From positions 589,921,832 through 589,985,831 of the forward strand of contig NC_053489.1 of NCBI RefSeq assembly GCF_905171775.1: DNA of 64,000 nucleotides, read 5' to 3'. The notes beneath the pieces are model-generated. The model had not been told where the DNA came from. It ran no database searches and worked only from the letters and a program-made list of their open reading frames with translations. The DNA is from Rana temporaria (taxonomy: Eukaryota > Chordata > Amphibia > Anura > Ranidae). This document shows, piece after piece, positions 42,532-53,896 of the stretch; position 1 is the stretch's first letter; the number at the start of each line of letters is the position of its first letter. A program made the position numbers and the translations under genes.

Positions 42532-43289
42532 GAGGGTACTCGCGGCAACATCCAGACTGGACGTGACGGACCGGTGGTTCGTTCAGACCGGCGTTCTCTC
42601 AGGCGTCTGTCAATCTGGACTGCCAAATTAATTAAGGCGTCTAAAGTCTCAGGGACACCTACCCGAGCCAACTCGTCCTTAAGTGAATCTGAGAGGCCAA
42701 GGCGGAACTGGTAGCAAAGGGCCGAATCATTCCAGCTGGTGTCTGAGCTCCACCTTCGAAACTCAGACACATAGTCCTCTGCTGGTCTGCGACCCTGTTG
42801 GAGGGCATGTAGGGCGGCCTCATCGGTGGCAGCTTGATGTGGATCCTCGTAAAGCAAGGACATAGCTTGAAAGAAGGTGGTTAGGGTGTCCAGGGAAGTG
42901 TTTTTTTGTTCCAGAAGGCGATGGGCCCAAGCCTGTGGTTCTCCGGATAGAAGTGAGATCACGAATCCCACCTTGGTGGCCTCCAAGGAAAAGGTCCGTG
43001 GCTGCAGGGCAAAGAACAGTTCACAGGCGTTCCGGAAGGCCCGATATTTGCTCCGATCCCCTGAAAACCTCTCCGGTGTAGGGACCTTGGGCTCTGGTGG
43101 CAACATGATCACAGAAGGTGAGGCGGCATTACCCGCGGCTGCGGCAGCGGGAGCTGGAACTGATAAAGCCTGGACGCGGTTCTCCAATCTTGTATAACCC
43201 TCTTGCAGGGTTCGGACCGCCTGGGTTAGTCCCTCAAGGTGACGGCAGAATTCCTGCATGGGATCCACTCCCTGCGCGGGCTCTGACAT
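42532..43289 (-). CDS. gag: Gypsy Gag, N-terminal part
   Basis: ATG at 43289, only 13 nt after the 5' LTR. An N-terminal helical segment (HLEGLTQAVRTLQEGY) is followed by an Ala-rich linker. A Ty3/Gypsy-type capsid domain (about 68-235) has PERFSGDRSKYRAF, LLSGEPQAWAHRLL, ALQQGRRPAEDYVSEFRRW and LARVGVPETLDALINLA. The frame is cut by the Gag-HEXIM insertion at the GAGGG target; residues after about 253 in the present reading belong to the inserted LTR. Without that insertion it continues in frame to the zinc knuckle segment at 39333. Related in style to the sushi/RTL Gags of vertebrates. Confidence 0.93.
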
Positions 43290-43302
43290 GGCTGACCTGT
43301 AC
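43290..43302 (-). other. Gypsy leader with putative self-primer-binding site
   Basis: GTACAGGTCAGCC lies between LTR and ATG. It has no TGG and does not look like a tRNA complement. Ten bases (ACAGGTCAGC) are exactly complementary to GCTGACCTGT inside the 5' LTR at 43821-43830, as expected of Tf1/sushi-type self-priming. Confidence 0.6.
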
Positions 43303-44051
43303 TGTCACGTACCTGGTTGACGAGCCCGACGTGCAAGGAGTGGCTGCCCTTGCTCCTCTGACCACGAGACCCCTGATAGAGCAGACAGGGGGCTCGGGGG
43401 TACAGAGTTGCACGAGTGCCGGTTGCAGCGCTGGTGCTGAGCTGAGAGGAGCTCCAGAGGTCCCGGACTGCATAGGGAAGCAGGTGCAGGCTGGCGGACC
43501 CGATAGGCAGGTGAAGGTGCAGGAAGCAGACGAGGCAGCAACAGCGGGGAAGGTGTATTGTAGTCCAGTGGGGACAAGTCCCAGCAGAGGGATCCGCTGA
43601 TGGGTATTGGATCCGGTACAGGTGCGGAAGGCAAGCAGAGTCAAGTCCAGGCAGAGTCGGCAACAGGCGGGCAGCAGAAGTACAGTGGGTCAGGCAGGAG
43701 AATGGTCAGGCGATCCGTAGTCAGGGCAGGCGGCAGGCAGGGAGAGACAGGTACAAGCCGGGTGATCAGGAATCAGGTATAACAGGAACAAGGATACAAG
43801 GGTCACAGGGGGCGCTGTAGACAGGTCAGCAAGAAGTGCAGGGGTCAGGATCCTTTTGAACCCGAGTTTGGCGCCAAAACGGCGTCCTCACGTGCACGCG
43901 CGCTGCCGCCGCTGGTGCGCGCGCCCGTGCGCGCGCCTGTGCGCATTACGGTGCGCGAATGTGCCGCGATTGCGCCGAGATTGCGAGTGCGCGCGCCCGC
44001 GCGCGCCAAAGTGCCGCTACTGCCATCTAGTGGCCGAGATTGTTCATAACA
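43303..44051 (-). repeat. Gypsy 5' LTR
   Basis: 749 bp. The U3 part is CG-rich with GCGCGC runs and a TTTTGGCGCCAAA palindrome (about 43868-43880). Confidence 0.93.
43821..43860 (-). promoter_or_regulatory. Gypsy core promoter and predicted RNA 5' end
   Basis: TTCAAAAGG (minus strand, 43860-43852) lies 30 bp before GCTGACCTGT (43830-43821). If that decamer is the RNA 5' end, the TATA-like box is ideally placed and the 5' end can pair with the leader at 43290-43302. Confidence 0.45.
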
Positions 44052-44056
44052 AGCGC

Positions 44057-44489
44057 CTGGAAGGCCTGTTCTAAGAGTTAGACTCCATTATGGAGAGACC
44101 CAGAGGAAGACTGAAAGGGCTTACAGTGTGGCTGCTCTGGACATGTAGCCAAGAACTGTGGTTGGCCTGAATGCAAAAGCATGCACAGGCCTCTGTTAAA
44201 CTTGTCTGAAGAATTGATCCTGGTGAAGGGGGTATGGAGAGCCCAGCTGACCCCAATCCGCCTGTGGGCCCGGAGTCATGACCAGAAGATGATTTCTTGG
44301 AACATGACTCCACAGAGGAAACTGTTGTTCGCCGACCCTTGTGGTCTAACCACGGCAGCTCCCTGCAAAGTACTCTGATTATGTTGTTTAAACTTCTCTT
44401 TGTTGAGCCTAAATAATGTTACTTGTAGTTATCATATTGTTCTTTACCGCATTGTGATGCCAAGGACAGCATCTGTCAAAGGTGGGGAA
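44057..44489 (+). pseudogene. Right half of the gag-like relic, with polypurine tract
   Basis: The frame from 44091 (MERPRGRLKGL) changes to one reading QCGCSGHVAKNC, a damaged zinc-knuckle-like motif, then CKSMHRPLLNLSEELILVK to a stop at about 44376. AAAGGTGGGGAA at 44478-44489 resembles a polypurine tract before a TG-starting LTR. No pol segment is seen. The 19250-19359 segment is its left half. Confidence 0.4.
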
Positions 44490-44810
44490 TGTGTAGGTAG
44501 GAGGTGGCATTCAACAACTGCAGCGGCATTGCACTTGGAACAGAAGTCGAGAGAAACATAGTTCCTCTATGCTTACCTGGGTCACTTGGGGAGCTATCAA
44601 ATTGGATGCTGCAGCCCCGTGTGACTCTAGAATCCATCTTGAGTAAGACAGAGTCTATTTAAAAACCCTGTTTCCCAGGCTTGGTGCATATTTAGCATGT
44701 GAGTAGTGTAGGGACAGGTTGCCCATCTGTCAGGGACAGTATTAGCAGCAGGGAGAGGTTCCAAATGAGTAGGGAAACTTCCCTAAAACATCCCCCTGTG
44801 TGTGCCCACA
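44490..44810 (+). repeat. Candidate LTR of the relic
   Basis: TGTGTAGGTAGG to GTGTGTGCCCACA, about 321 bp with TGTG...CACA ends directly after the polypurine-like tract. The partner LTR is not in the window, so this remains a candidate. Confidence 0.3.
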
Positions 44811-44818
44811 GTTGCAGC

Positions 44819-45288
44819 CATAGGCGTGCACACAGGGTGTGCCTGGGCACACCCTAATCACCCTGTGTGGTGCAGATTGCATGAAAATATACTGCGTTAA
44901 ACATGCAGTAACACACAGAAAAATACAGCATTAAATGGCACATAACACACCGAAATACACAACGTTAAACGTGCACTAATGCACAGAAATATGCTGCATT
45001 AAACATGCAGTAACACACTGGAATATACTACTTTAAACATGCAGTAATGCACAGAAATAGACCCCTGATATTTCACCAAAGCTCCCTACTGGGGCTCCTA
45101 AAATAAAATAAATATATAATAAAAATAAAAAACTACTAACACTGTCCACTGCCCTACTGACACCAATCTCTGCCCTACTGACACCGTCCACCGCTCTGCT
45201 GACACCATCAGTATACTGTATATACACATGCAAAAATGTTTGAGCTTTGGGGTGCACACCCTAATGCAATGAGCTGCGCACACCTATG
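44819..45288. mobile_element. Non-autonomous hAT-type element, 470 bp
   Basis: Ends CATAGGCGTGCACA and TGCGCACACCTATG are flanked by a perfect 8-bp duplication GTTGCAGC (44811-44818, 45289-45296). The interior has a spaced repeat around ATGCAGTAAYRCACAGAAATA. No coding sequence. Confidence 0.88.
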
Positions 45289-45329
45289 GTTGCAGCCCAT
45301 GGAAGAGGAGGAAAGCCGGCAGCGCTGCG

Positions 45330-45450
45330 GGGGAGGGGGAGCCAGGGAGGTAGAGGGAATCTGTGCTGTATAGGGTGATTCTGTGCTGTAGAAGGTGATT
45401 AGGGTGTGCCTGGGCACACCTGGCACACACTATGCGCACACCTATGGCCA
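45330..45450. repeat. Fragment of the same CATAGGYGTGC family
   Basis: GGTGATTAGGGTGTGCCTGG and GCGCACACCTATGGCC copy termini of the 44819 element in a shortened arrangement. No TSD seen. Confidence 0.55.
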
Positions 45451-47544
45451 CTTCATTCAAGTAATATCACTTGTCAGCTTCTCATAGGCCTCCAAAGGCA
45501 AACTTTGGTAATGCACAATTTCCAGTTTATTCCCAAATGACATTGGGACTTTTTCAAAGGGTGTTTCACATTGCTTTTTGAATATTCTTACATTGTATGG
45601 AGAATTTTAGGAACCATAGGGCCTCACCAACTGAAAGAATGAGTCTACAAGCTGGTGTCTGTAGTTCATGAGTAATAAAAGGAGGTGGCCACCTTGCATT
45701 GACAACTTTAAACAATTATATTTCCTGCTCTCTGTACAATGTAAGTAAGGACGATGAAGCCTCAGTGAGGCTCAGATGGTAAGCTTGGAGGAAATTCAAA
45801 AAGCGGTTTCAGCACACATTAGGCATTCTTTTTCTTCTGAGTTTAGCCAAGAATTCCTGATTAATTGGGCTGGGTCATGCCTTGTTTTGTACAGGAAACA
45901 CAAATTATGCTTTTGCAGTTGAAATGTTAATCCCTGGAAATATTGTATGTACATTCACACAGTGCACAATGGGCCAATACATAGCTGTGGTTGCAGTAGT
46001 ATTGTATCATCTCCTCGTGTGACACCAAGAAATGACATAAAGTGCACATTCCAAACCTCCAGCAGAGATAAACAATACACTCCCATCCATTGGCCTGTAT
46101 GCTGCTCCGCTTTTATCACACACTGGTACTTTCCCAAATGAGTGTTGCCTGGCAGCCTCCTATTTAAATTTAGACATAGACATTGCAATTGGTCTCCTGC
46201 TAGAATAACAATGTCTGATATGAGGCTTCCATTTGGGGGCCTTTGGGGAAATAATAATCAAGATTCCAAGACCGCACTGGCCTCTGACTAAAGTTTGGAA
46301 ACTTTCTGATTGGTTTCAGATTGCCAATCATATTGATCACATAGGTTTTTTTTTTTCTTTACAAAATAAACCCAAGGGCTCAGCTTTATTGTGTCTCCCC
46401 AGAGAGTGGATCCTATTGTCATCTACCTGGAGGTGTTACATCTAAAGTAATATAATACATTTACATACATTTAAAAAAATGTAAAAAATGATATAAACTT
46501 TTAAGTGTGAAATGGAATTTTAAAAAACAGATTTGTCCTATTATCCCTTCCGGCCCAACCTTAGCATCCCTTTAACAGGGTCTTTACACCCGGGGAGGAA
46601 AAGGACTGGCCTATTAGTCACTGAGCTGGCAGTGTGCAGAAATCTCTGCTGCCCATGGACACATATGTGTGGTGTGTTGGCGTTAAGGCTCACCCTTATA
46701 TAGGCATTATATGGGTGGCAAGAGGTTGACTGCTTATAATAAAAAACATAGGCAGGGAATTTATTCAGATAGTTCACAAAATAAATGCCACACATGTAAA
46801 ATGCATTTAGGTAGACAGATTATCAATTCAGAGGGCTAGTAATTGTAGAGAGGAAAGGATCGCCACTACTCCCGATCAGCCCAGGTGAATAAACCATAAG
46901 GAGTGGCCTCAGTCTACATGTCTCCACCACACACCCTTCAGGAGCCTAAGCTGACATACATACATATAGTTGCATACATATGACGAAACGCACAGGGCTC
47001 TAGTTTTTGAAGGCCTGTTTCTACATTGTACGTGTACATCTATTTTGTATAGTGTGGGGTTTAATAAAGAATATTTTACATTATAAGAAGCTTCTTCTCT
47101 CTCTTATGATGATACTACTGCATATGTTTTGGGGTCTGAGAGGATTTAAAGGGACAGTGGAAAAATCCCTAATCTCGTGAAGGATCCAGTTTAATGTTAT
47201 ACATAACATTTGAACCTGGATTAAATCCAAGTTGAGGAATATGCAAAACAATAAAGTGCATTTTGACCTGCTTGTTGAATACAAGGGGTCAGTATGTTCT
47301 GGTGAGTGTGGTGTGTGGTAGAGTGGGAGCAAGTGTAGATTGAAATAAGCACACAGAGCACACAAATTTATGTGGACTTAATACTGAAATTGTAGTTTTT
47401 CTCATGTTCCGAGGTTGTCACCATTAACATTCTTGCCCTGAAATCTTTCTATGGGAGCACTTGGCAGGGGTTGGAGGAGCCAAAAGTGCCGATGGGGAAC
47501 TTGATAAGAGGAGGATCAGGGCTGCTCTGTGCAAAACCATTGCA
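45451..47544. other. No recognisable gene
   Basis: Non-coding. Short frames only, none with a domain. ATGACGAAACGCACAGG at about 46980 is one of several motifs of the GAAACGCG type in the window. Confidence 0.4.
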
Positions 47545-47900
47545 GGGCCCTTTCACACATGTGGTTTGCGTTCTGATCCGCAGGGGATCTGCTCACAGAT
47601 TCCCTGCTGACCAGAGCAGATCAGGGCCGATGTCAGGTCTATGTCTGCTCAGTTTATGTGGAGCGCACACAGACAGACCCCCCTTCTGCTCTATTGGTGG
47701 CCAGGAGTAAATGGACTCCACTGTCTGTTTATACCTGGCTATCTCTGATCCAGTCTGCCCAAGCGGGTCTGATCGGACCTGGAGGCAGGCAAGTATAAAT
47801 GGACACAAGTCCATGTACACCCGCCGGTCCATAAGAATTCATGGACTGTCCGAAAAACGGACAGGCAGACCTGATCGAACCACTCACGTGAAAGTACCCT
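47545..47900. mobile_element. MITE with GGGCCCTTTCACAC ends
   Basis: Left GGGCCCTTTCACACATG and right CACGTGAAAGTACCCTTA are imperfect inverted ends. The interior is palindromic GATCTGCTC-type sequence. No clear TSD. Confidence 0.5.
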
Positions 47901-48092
47901 TAGAATCACTATAGGATTACCCTGGCAAAAATGTGAAACGGGTCTTAGGGCTTCCTTAGACTGAGCTAAGCTCGTCTTTTTATTTTTAGTCCTGACATTT
48001 TTACAAAACACTAAACTTTTCCTTCCTAATGCATACTTTCTAGATATTAGTGATTAATTAGTGTAACAGAGTCCACCCCATATCCTAGTCAC

Positions 48093-48982
48093 CAGGGCCG
48101 ATCCTAGGCAGGGTGCACAGGGTGCATTGCACCCAGGCGCCTGCATAGGTGGGGGCGCCGAAGTGGCAGAGTTCTCCCCTCCCTCCTTCTCTCCTTGTTT
48201 GTGTACTATGTCTGCAGTCTCTAACCGTCTCCTGTATCATGTCTGCAGTCTCTGACCATCTCCTGTATCATGTCTGCAGTCTCTGACCACCTCCTGTATC
48301 ATGTCTGCAGTCTCTGACTGTCTCCTGTATCATGTCTGAAATCTGTGACCGTCTCCTGTATCATGTCTGCAGTCTCTGATCGTCTCCTGTATCATGTCTG
48401 CAGTCTCTGACTGTCTCCTGTATCATGTCTGCAGTCTCTGACCATCTCCTGTATCATGTCTGAAATCTGTGACCGTCTCCTATATCATGTCTGCAGTCTC
48501 TGATCGTCTCCTGTATCATGTCTGCAGTCTCTGACCGTCTCCTGTATCATGTCTGGAGTCTTTGACCATCTCCTGTATCATGTCTGCAGTCTCTGACCGT
48601 CTCCTGTATCATGTCTGCAGTTTCTGACCGTCTCCTGTATCATGTCTGCAGTCTCTGACCATCTCCTGTATCATGTCTGTAGTATGTCTGGGACTCTTTC
48701 TAACAGACTCTCTAACAGAAGCCCTCTCTGTGTCCATCAGAGAGCCCCCCCTCCAGGTCCCAAATAAAGTACTCTGCTTCTCTTCCTGTATTTTGTTTAT
48801 TGTTAAGAGATCATGTAAGGATCCCAGGTTAATAAAGTCTTCGTGGGGGGAGCATCTCTGTGGTTGAGTCGTTGCCATAGAAACATTTGTAAAGGGGAGG
48901 AGTTAGTAAAACGACAACGCCCATGTGGGGGCGCTAGAAATATTTCTGCACCCAGGCGCTTGTGACCCTAGGATCGGCCCTG
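48093..48982. mobile_element. Non-autonomous hAT element with an internal 31-bp array, 890 bp
   Basis: Ends CAGGGCCGATCCTAG and CTAGGATCGGCCCTG are perfect inverted repeats, flanked by the 8-bp duplication CTAGTCAC (48085-48092, 48983-48990). It contains the 48205-48690 array. No transposase. Confidence 0.95.
48205..48690. repeat. 31-bp tandem array
   Basis: About 15-16 units of ATGTCTGCAGTCTCTGACCG plus TCTCCTGTATC at 31-bp spacing, with variants such as ATGTCTGAAATCTGTGACC. Confidence 0.93.
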
Positions 48983-49023
48983 CTAGTCACCCAGCACACA
49001 GTTCTGCGTGCATGTCTTCTATG

Positions 49024-49193
49024 GGGTAAATTTACTAAAGCCGGTGCACTCAGAATCTGATGCCAATCAGCATTTAACAACAGCTTGTTAAATTAAGCTT
49101 TGGCCATAAAACCTGGGAGCTGATAGATTTCTGTGCAGAAGTGAGCCTGATTTTGCACTCTCCAGCTTTAGTAAATAAACCCCACATCTTCAT
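49024..49193. mobile_element. Short MITE, GGGGTAAATTTACTAAAG ends
   Basis: Inverted ends GGGGTAAATTTACTAAAGC and GCTTTAGTAAATAAACCCC bound 170 bp. No clear TSD and no coding sequence. Confidence 0.65.
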
Positions 49194-49459
49194 TAAAAAA
49201 ACTCAACGTTTCATAAACTTGGATCTACTACGTCATTGTCAGTGGACAAAACTGTATGATCCAGGTCACTTGAGGATCACCTCTGGCACTTCACAAAGGA
49301 ATGTCAAGTCTTAACCACAAAAACACAGAATGTTCAGCTTCCTGTTTCATTTCCTGTTCTTAACTTTGTTTGGCTAAGAGGACATGATGAGAACTATATG
49401 GCACACCAAAGTCACTGCTACGGTGCCTAATTGAATAGCTAGGCATTGTCCCCATAAAT

Positions 49460-49790
49460 CAGGGGTCTCCAAACATTCTAAACAAAGGGCCGGTTTATTG
49501 TCCTTCAGACCCTTGGAGGGCCGGACTTTGGCCAGCGGGGGTTGAAATTTTCCTGGCATCAATGGGACTAAACATCTGGTATTAGGGGGAGAAATAGTGC
49601 CCCATCGTTTGTATCATAGGGGGGGAATAGTGGCCCATTAGTGGTGTCGGTGGGAGAAATAGATCTCCACTGTCGGTGTCAGATGTCTGAATATTGTCTC
49701 GTATCAGTGGGAGGCATACTGCCCCAAGGGCCAGATAAAGGCAAGCAAAGGGCCTCATCCGGCCCTCGGGCCGCAGTTTGGAGATCACTG
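49460..49790. mobile_element. Non-autonomous hAT element, 331 bp
   Basis: Ends CAGGGGTCTCCAAAC and GTTTGGAGATCACTG, 8-bp duplication CCATAAAT (49452-49459, 49791-49798). Carries GGGCCGG/CCGGCCC words near both ends. Confidence 0.95.
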
Positions 49791-50074
49791 CCATAAATCA
49801 ATGTATGTCACTTCTCATTATATGCTGTAAAACTTTGTCATCTGCTGTAAAAACAACTAATTGCATGTTCGAGTATTTAACTTTTACAGTCCGCTCTGTT
49901 TGATTTTATGCTACATTTGTTTTGTCTTTTGTGTGCTTGACCTTTCACTCAAACCCACCAAGTTATCCAATGGCGCCTGCCTGGATGGATATATGTCAGG
50001 TATTTTGTATTCTAAGACAACATGACCGCCTTGTAACCTCATATTGTGACATGACATAAACAGAAAGCATAGAG

Positions 50075-51092
50075 CAGGGGTCTCAAACTCAAATTACCTG
50101 AGGGCCACAAGACAAGTTTTCATATGCCATGGGGGGCCGCATGCAAACTTTCAAACTTCAAAAACAACAGTACTGGTGTCAGCGAACACATTATTAACCC
50201 CCAGCACTGGTGTCAACGAGCGCATTATTACCACCAGCACTGGTGTAAGTCAGGGTTTGACAAATTTGCTTGGAATCTAGGAGCCAGCTAAAAAAGTTAG
50301 GAGCCAGAAAACGCACCCCGTCCCGACGATCTTGCGTGCAGAAGCGAACACATACGTGAGCAGCGCCCGCATATGTAAACGGTGTTCAAACCACACATGT
50401 GAGGTATCGCCGCGATTGGTAGAGTGAGAGCAATAATTCTAGCTCCTCTGTAACTTAAAACATGCAACCTGTAGATTTTTTTAAACGTCGCCTATGAAGA
50501 TTTTAAAGGGTAAAAAAGTTTGTCGGCATTCCACAAGCGGACACAATTTTGAAGCGTGACATGTTGGGTATGAATTTACTCGGCGTAACATTATCTTTCA
50601 TAATATTAAAAAAAATGGGGATAACTTAACTGTTGTCTTATTTTTTAATTTAAAAAAGTGTAATTTTTTCCCAAAAAAGTGCGCTTGTAAGACCGCTGCG
50701 CAAATATGGCGTAACAGAAAGTATTGCAACCATCGCCATTTTATTCTCTAGGGTGTTAGGATAAAAAATATATATAATGTTTGGGGGTTCTAATTAGAGG
50801 GAAGAAGATGACAGTGAAAATAGTGTAAAATGACATTAGAATTGCTGTTTAACTTGTAATGCTTAACTTGTAATACCAACGGCCACCACCAGATGGCGCC
50901 AGCTCACATCTGGTGGTAATAACTTGTAATACCAACGGCTCACCACCAGATGGCGCCAGCTAAAAAAAAAAAAAAAAAAAAATTTTTTTTTTTTTTTTTT
51001 TTTGCTCCCCTCACTTCCACCCTGCCTGGGGGCCATTTATAACTGGTCCGCGGGCCGCAAATGGCCCGCGGGCCGGTACTTTGAGACCACTG
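50075..51092. mobile_element. Non-autonomous hAT element, 1018 bp
   Basis: Ends CAGGGGTCTCAAACT and AGTACTTTGAGACC-type inverted repeat, 8-bp duplication GCATAGAG (50067-50074, 51093-51100). Same terminal family as 49460. Inside are a duplicated CACCAGATGGCGCCAGCT block (50887, 50943) and an A20/T23 palindrome at 50962-51003. Confidence 0.95.
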
Positions 51093-51775
51093 GCATAGAG
51101 AGTAATAAGGATGAGCAAGGTGCACTAAACAATCAAGATAGATTTCAGTTTGCTAAAATCAAGTTATAAAAAGATGTTTGGTTGCTACCACTGCTCTTTG
51201 CCTTACTGAATATGGATAAAATCGATATACACCAATCAGCCATAACATTATGAACACCCACCATAACATAACTACCTTCCTAATATTGAATAGATCCCCC
51301 TATTTCTGGCAAAACAACTCTGACCCATAGAGGCACAGATTCCAGTAGACCTCTGAAGGTATGCCGAGGTATCTGTCATTGCCAGGTTACCTTCTTCCCA
51401 CAATGCATCCTGGCTCCATCTCTTCCCTAGGTAAGTGACACACACGTTCCCGGCCACCCTCATGATGTAAAATAAACTGTGATTCATTGGACCAGGCCAC
51501 TTTCCTTCATTGCCTGTGGTCTAGTTATGATGATCCCACACTCATTGTAGGCTATTTTGGCTATGGATATGGGTGAGCATCAGGGCCGGACTGGGAGTAA
51601 AAACCAGCCCTGGAAAACATTTCATACCAGCCCCATAGCAATATTATACCAGCCCAACATCATAACATCATTATTTTCTTGTTCATAAAAGAGAAAACCA
51701 TACATTTTAAAGAAACATTTAAAGAGCGTATTATATAAAGATAAGACAGATATGAAAGCACATAGGGCTAGGGAG

Positions 51776-53836
51776 CAGGGCTGGTGCAAGGATTTTTGGC
51801 ACCCTAGGCGAAACCTAATTTTGCCGCCCCGCCCCTCCACCCCTGACTCCACCCCCTTTCCCCTGCCCATATAAAGCCTACCTTTTTAATGAAGTGCCCA
51901 CCAAATGTAGCCCACCAGCACCAATCAATGCAGCCTCACAAGCTCCCATCAAATGCAGCCTCACCGGCGCCCATCAAATGCAGCCTCACCAGCGCCCATC
52001 AAATGCAGCCTCACCGGCGCCCATCAAATGCAGCCTCACCAGCGCCCATCAAATGCAGCCTCACCAGCGCCCATCAAAAGTAGCCTCACCAGCACCCATC
52101 AAATGCAGCCTCACCAGCGCCCATCAAATGCAGCCTCACCAGCGCCCATCAATGCAGCCTCACCAGCGCCCAGCAAATGCAGCCTCACCAGCGCCCATCA
52201 AATGCAGCCTAACAAGGTCCCATCAAATGCAGCCTCACCAGCGCCCATCAAATGCAGCCTAACCAGGTCCCATCAAATGCAGCCTCACCAGCGCCCATCA
52301 AATGCAGCCTCTCCAGCGCCCATCAAATGCAGCCTCTCCAGCGCCCATCAATGCAGCCTCACCAGCGCCCAGCAAATGCAGCCTCACCAGCGCCCATCAA
52401 ATGCAGCCTAACAAGGTCCCATCAAATGCAGCCTCACCAGCGCCCATCAAATGCAGCCTAACCAGGTCCCATCAAATGCAGCCTCACCAGCGCCCATCAA
52501 ATGCCACCTCTCCAGCGCCTATCAAATGCAGCCTCTCCAGCGCCCATCAAATGCAGCCTAACCAGGTCCCATCAATGAATGTTTGCTTGCTTCCATTCAT
52601 TCGGGAGTCGGGATACAAACTGGCCTCACCAGCGCCCATCAAATGCAGCCTCACCAGCGCCCATCAAATGCAGCCTCACCAGCGCCCATCAAATGCAGCC
52701 TAACAAGGTCCCATCAAATGCAGCCTCACCAGCGCCCATCAAATGAAGCCTAACCAGGTCCCATCAAATGCAGCCTCACCAGCGCCCATCAAATGCAGCC
52801 TAACCAGGTCCTATCAAATGCAGCCTCTCCAGCGCCCATCAAATGCAGCCTCACCAGCGCCCATCAAATGCAGCCTAACAAGGTCCCATCAAATGCAGCC
52901 TCACCAGCGCCCATCAAATGCAGCCTAACCAGGTCCCATCAAATGCAGCCTCACCAGCGCCCATCAAATGCAGCCTCTCCAGCGCCTATCAAATGCAGCC
53001 TCTCCAGCGCCCATCAAATGCAGCCTAACCAGCGCCCATCAATGCAGCCTCACCAGCGCCCATCAAATGCAGCCTAACAAGGTCCCATCAAATGCAGCCT
53101 CACCAGCGCCCATCAAATGCAGCCTAACCAGGTCCCATCAAATGCAGCCTCACCAGCGCCCATCAAATGCCACCTCTCCAGCGCCTATCAAATGCAGCCT
53201 CTCCAGCGCCCATCAAATGCAGCCTAACCAGGTCCCATCAATGAATGTTTGCTTGCTTCCATTCATTCGGGAGTCGGGATACAAACTGACCTCACCAGCC
53301 TCACCAGCGCCCATCAAATGCAGCCTCACCAGCGCCCATCAAATGCAGCCTCACCAGCGCCCATCAAATGCAGCCTAACAAGGTCCCATCAAATGCAGCC
53401 TCACCAGCGCCCATCAAATGAAGCCTAACCAGGTCCCATCAAATGCAGCCTCACCAGCGCCCATCAAATGCAGCCTCTCCAGCGCCCATCAAATGCAGCC
53501 TCACCAGCGCCCATCAAATGCAGCCTAACAAGGTCCCATCAAATGCAGCCTCACCAGCGCCCATCAAATGCAGCCTAACCAGGTCCCATCAAATGCAGCC
53601 TCACCAGCGCCCATCAAATGCAGCCTCACCAGCGCCCATCAAATGCAGCCTAACCAGGTCCCATCAATGAATGTTTGCTTGCTTCCATTCATTCGGGAGT
53701 CGGGATACAAACTGATGCTCAGACTGAGTTGCTTGCTGCAGAGAGAAGAGAGTAAGAAAACCAGTGGCCGTGCGCCCCTAAGCAGCAAGGCGCCCTAGGC
53801 GGCTGCTTAGTTTGCCTAGTGGTAGCACCGGCCCTG
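51776..53836. mobile_element. Non-autonomous hAT element made mostly of a 25-bp array, 2.06 kb
   Basis: Ends CAGGGCTGGTGC and GCACCGGCCCTG, flanked by CTAGGGAG (51768-51775, 53837-53844). CACCCTAGGCG and CGCCCTAGGCG lie near the two ends. Nearly the whole interior is the 51905-53665 array. Confidence 0.95.
51905..53665. repeat. 25-bp tandem array, about 70 units
   Basis: Unit ATCAAATGCAGCCTCACCAG plus CGCCC, with regular variants (TAACCAGGTCC, TCTCCAGCGCC). A GAATGTTTGCTTGCTTCCAT block interrupts at 52575 and 53241 and closes the array at 53667, marking larger internal duplications. Open frames across it (up to 152 codons) result from the stop-free repeat. Confidence 0.95.
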
Positions 53837-53841
53837 CTAGG

Positions 53842-53845
<4 letters not shown>

Positions 53846-53895
<50 letters not shown>
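53846..53895. repeat. (TA)n microsatellite
   Basis: About 24 TA units. Confidence 0.95.

Positions 53896-53896
<1 letters not shown>

Larger units (their letters stand above)
19360..44051 (-). mobile_element. Chromodomain Gypsy/Ty3 retrotransposon with two large nested insertions
   Basis: LTRs at 19360-20075 and 43303-44051 (TG...CA ends) are flanked by the 5-bp duplication AGCGC (19355-19359, 44052-44056). Reading on the minus strand: 5' LTR, 13-nt leader, one gag-pol frame, polypurine tract, 3' LTR. The frame is interrupted by the Gag-HEXIM LTR element (39334-42531) and a 15.7-kb hAT (21449-37128). Omitting each insertion with one TSD copy leaves 4497 nt divisible by three with no stop before the end, so the element was coding-competent when hit. 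The LTRs differ by about five substitutions plus an indel of about 33 bp in a GC-rich tract, a fairly recent insertion. Confidence 0.95.

Noticed and set aside
51905..53665. CRISPR-like regular array
   Set aside because: Units are contiguous 25-bp tandem repeats without unique spacers, lie inside a hAT element with an 8-bp duplication, and are in a vertebrate genome.
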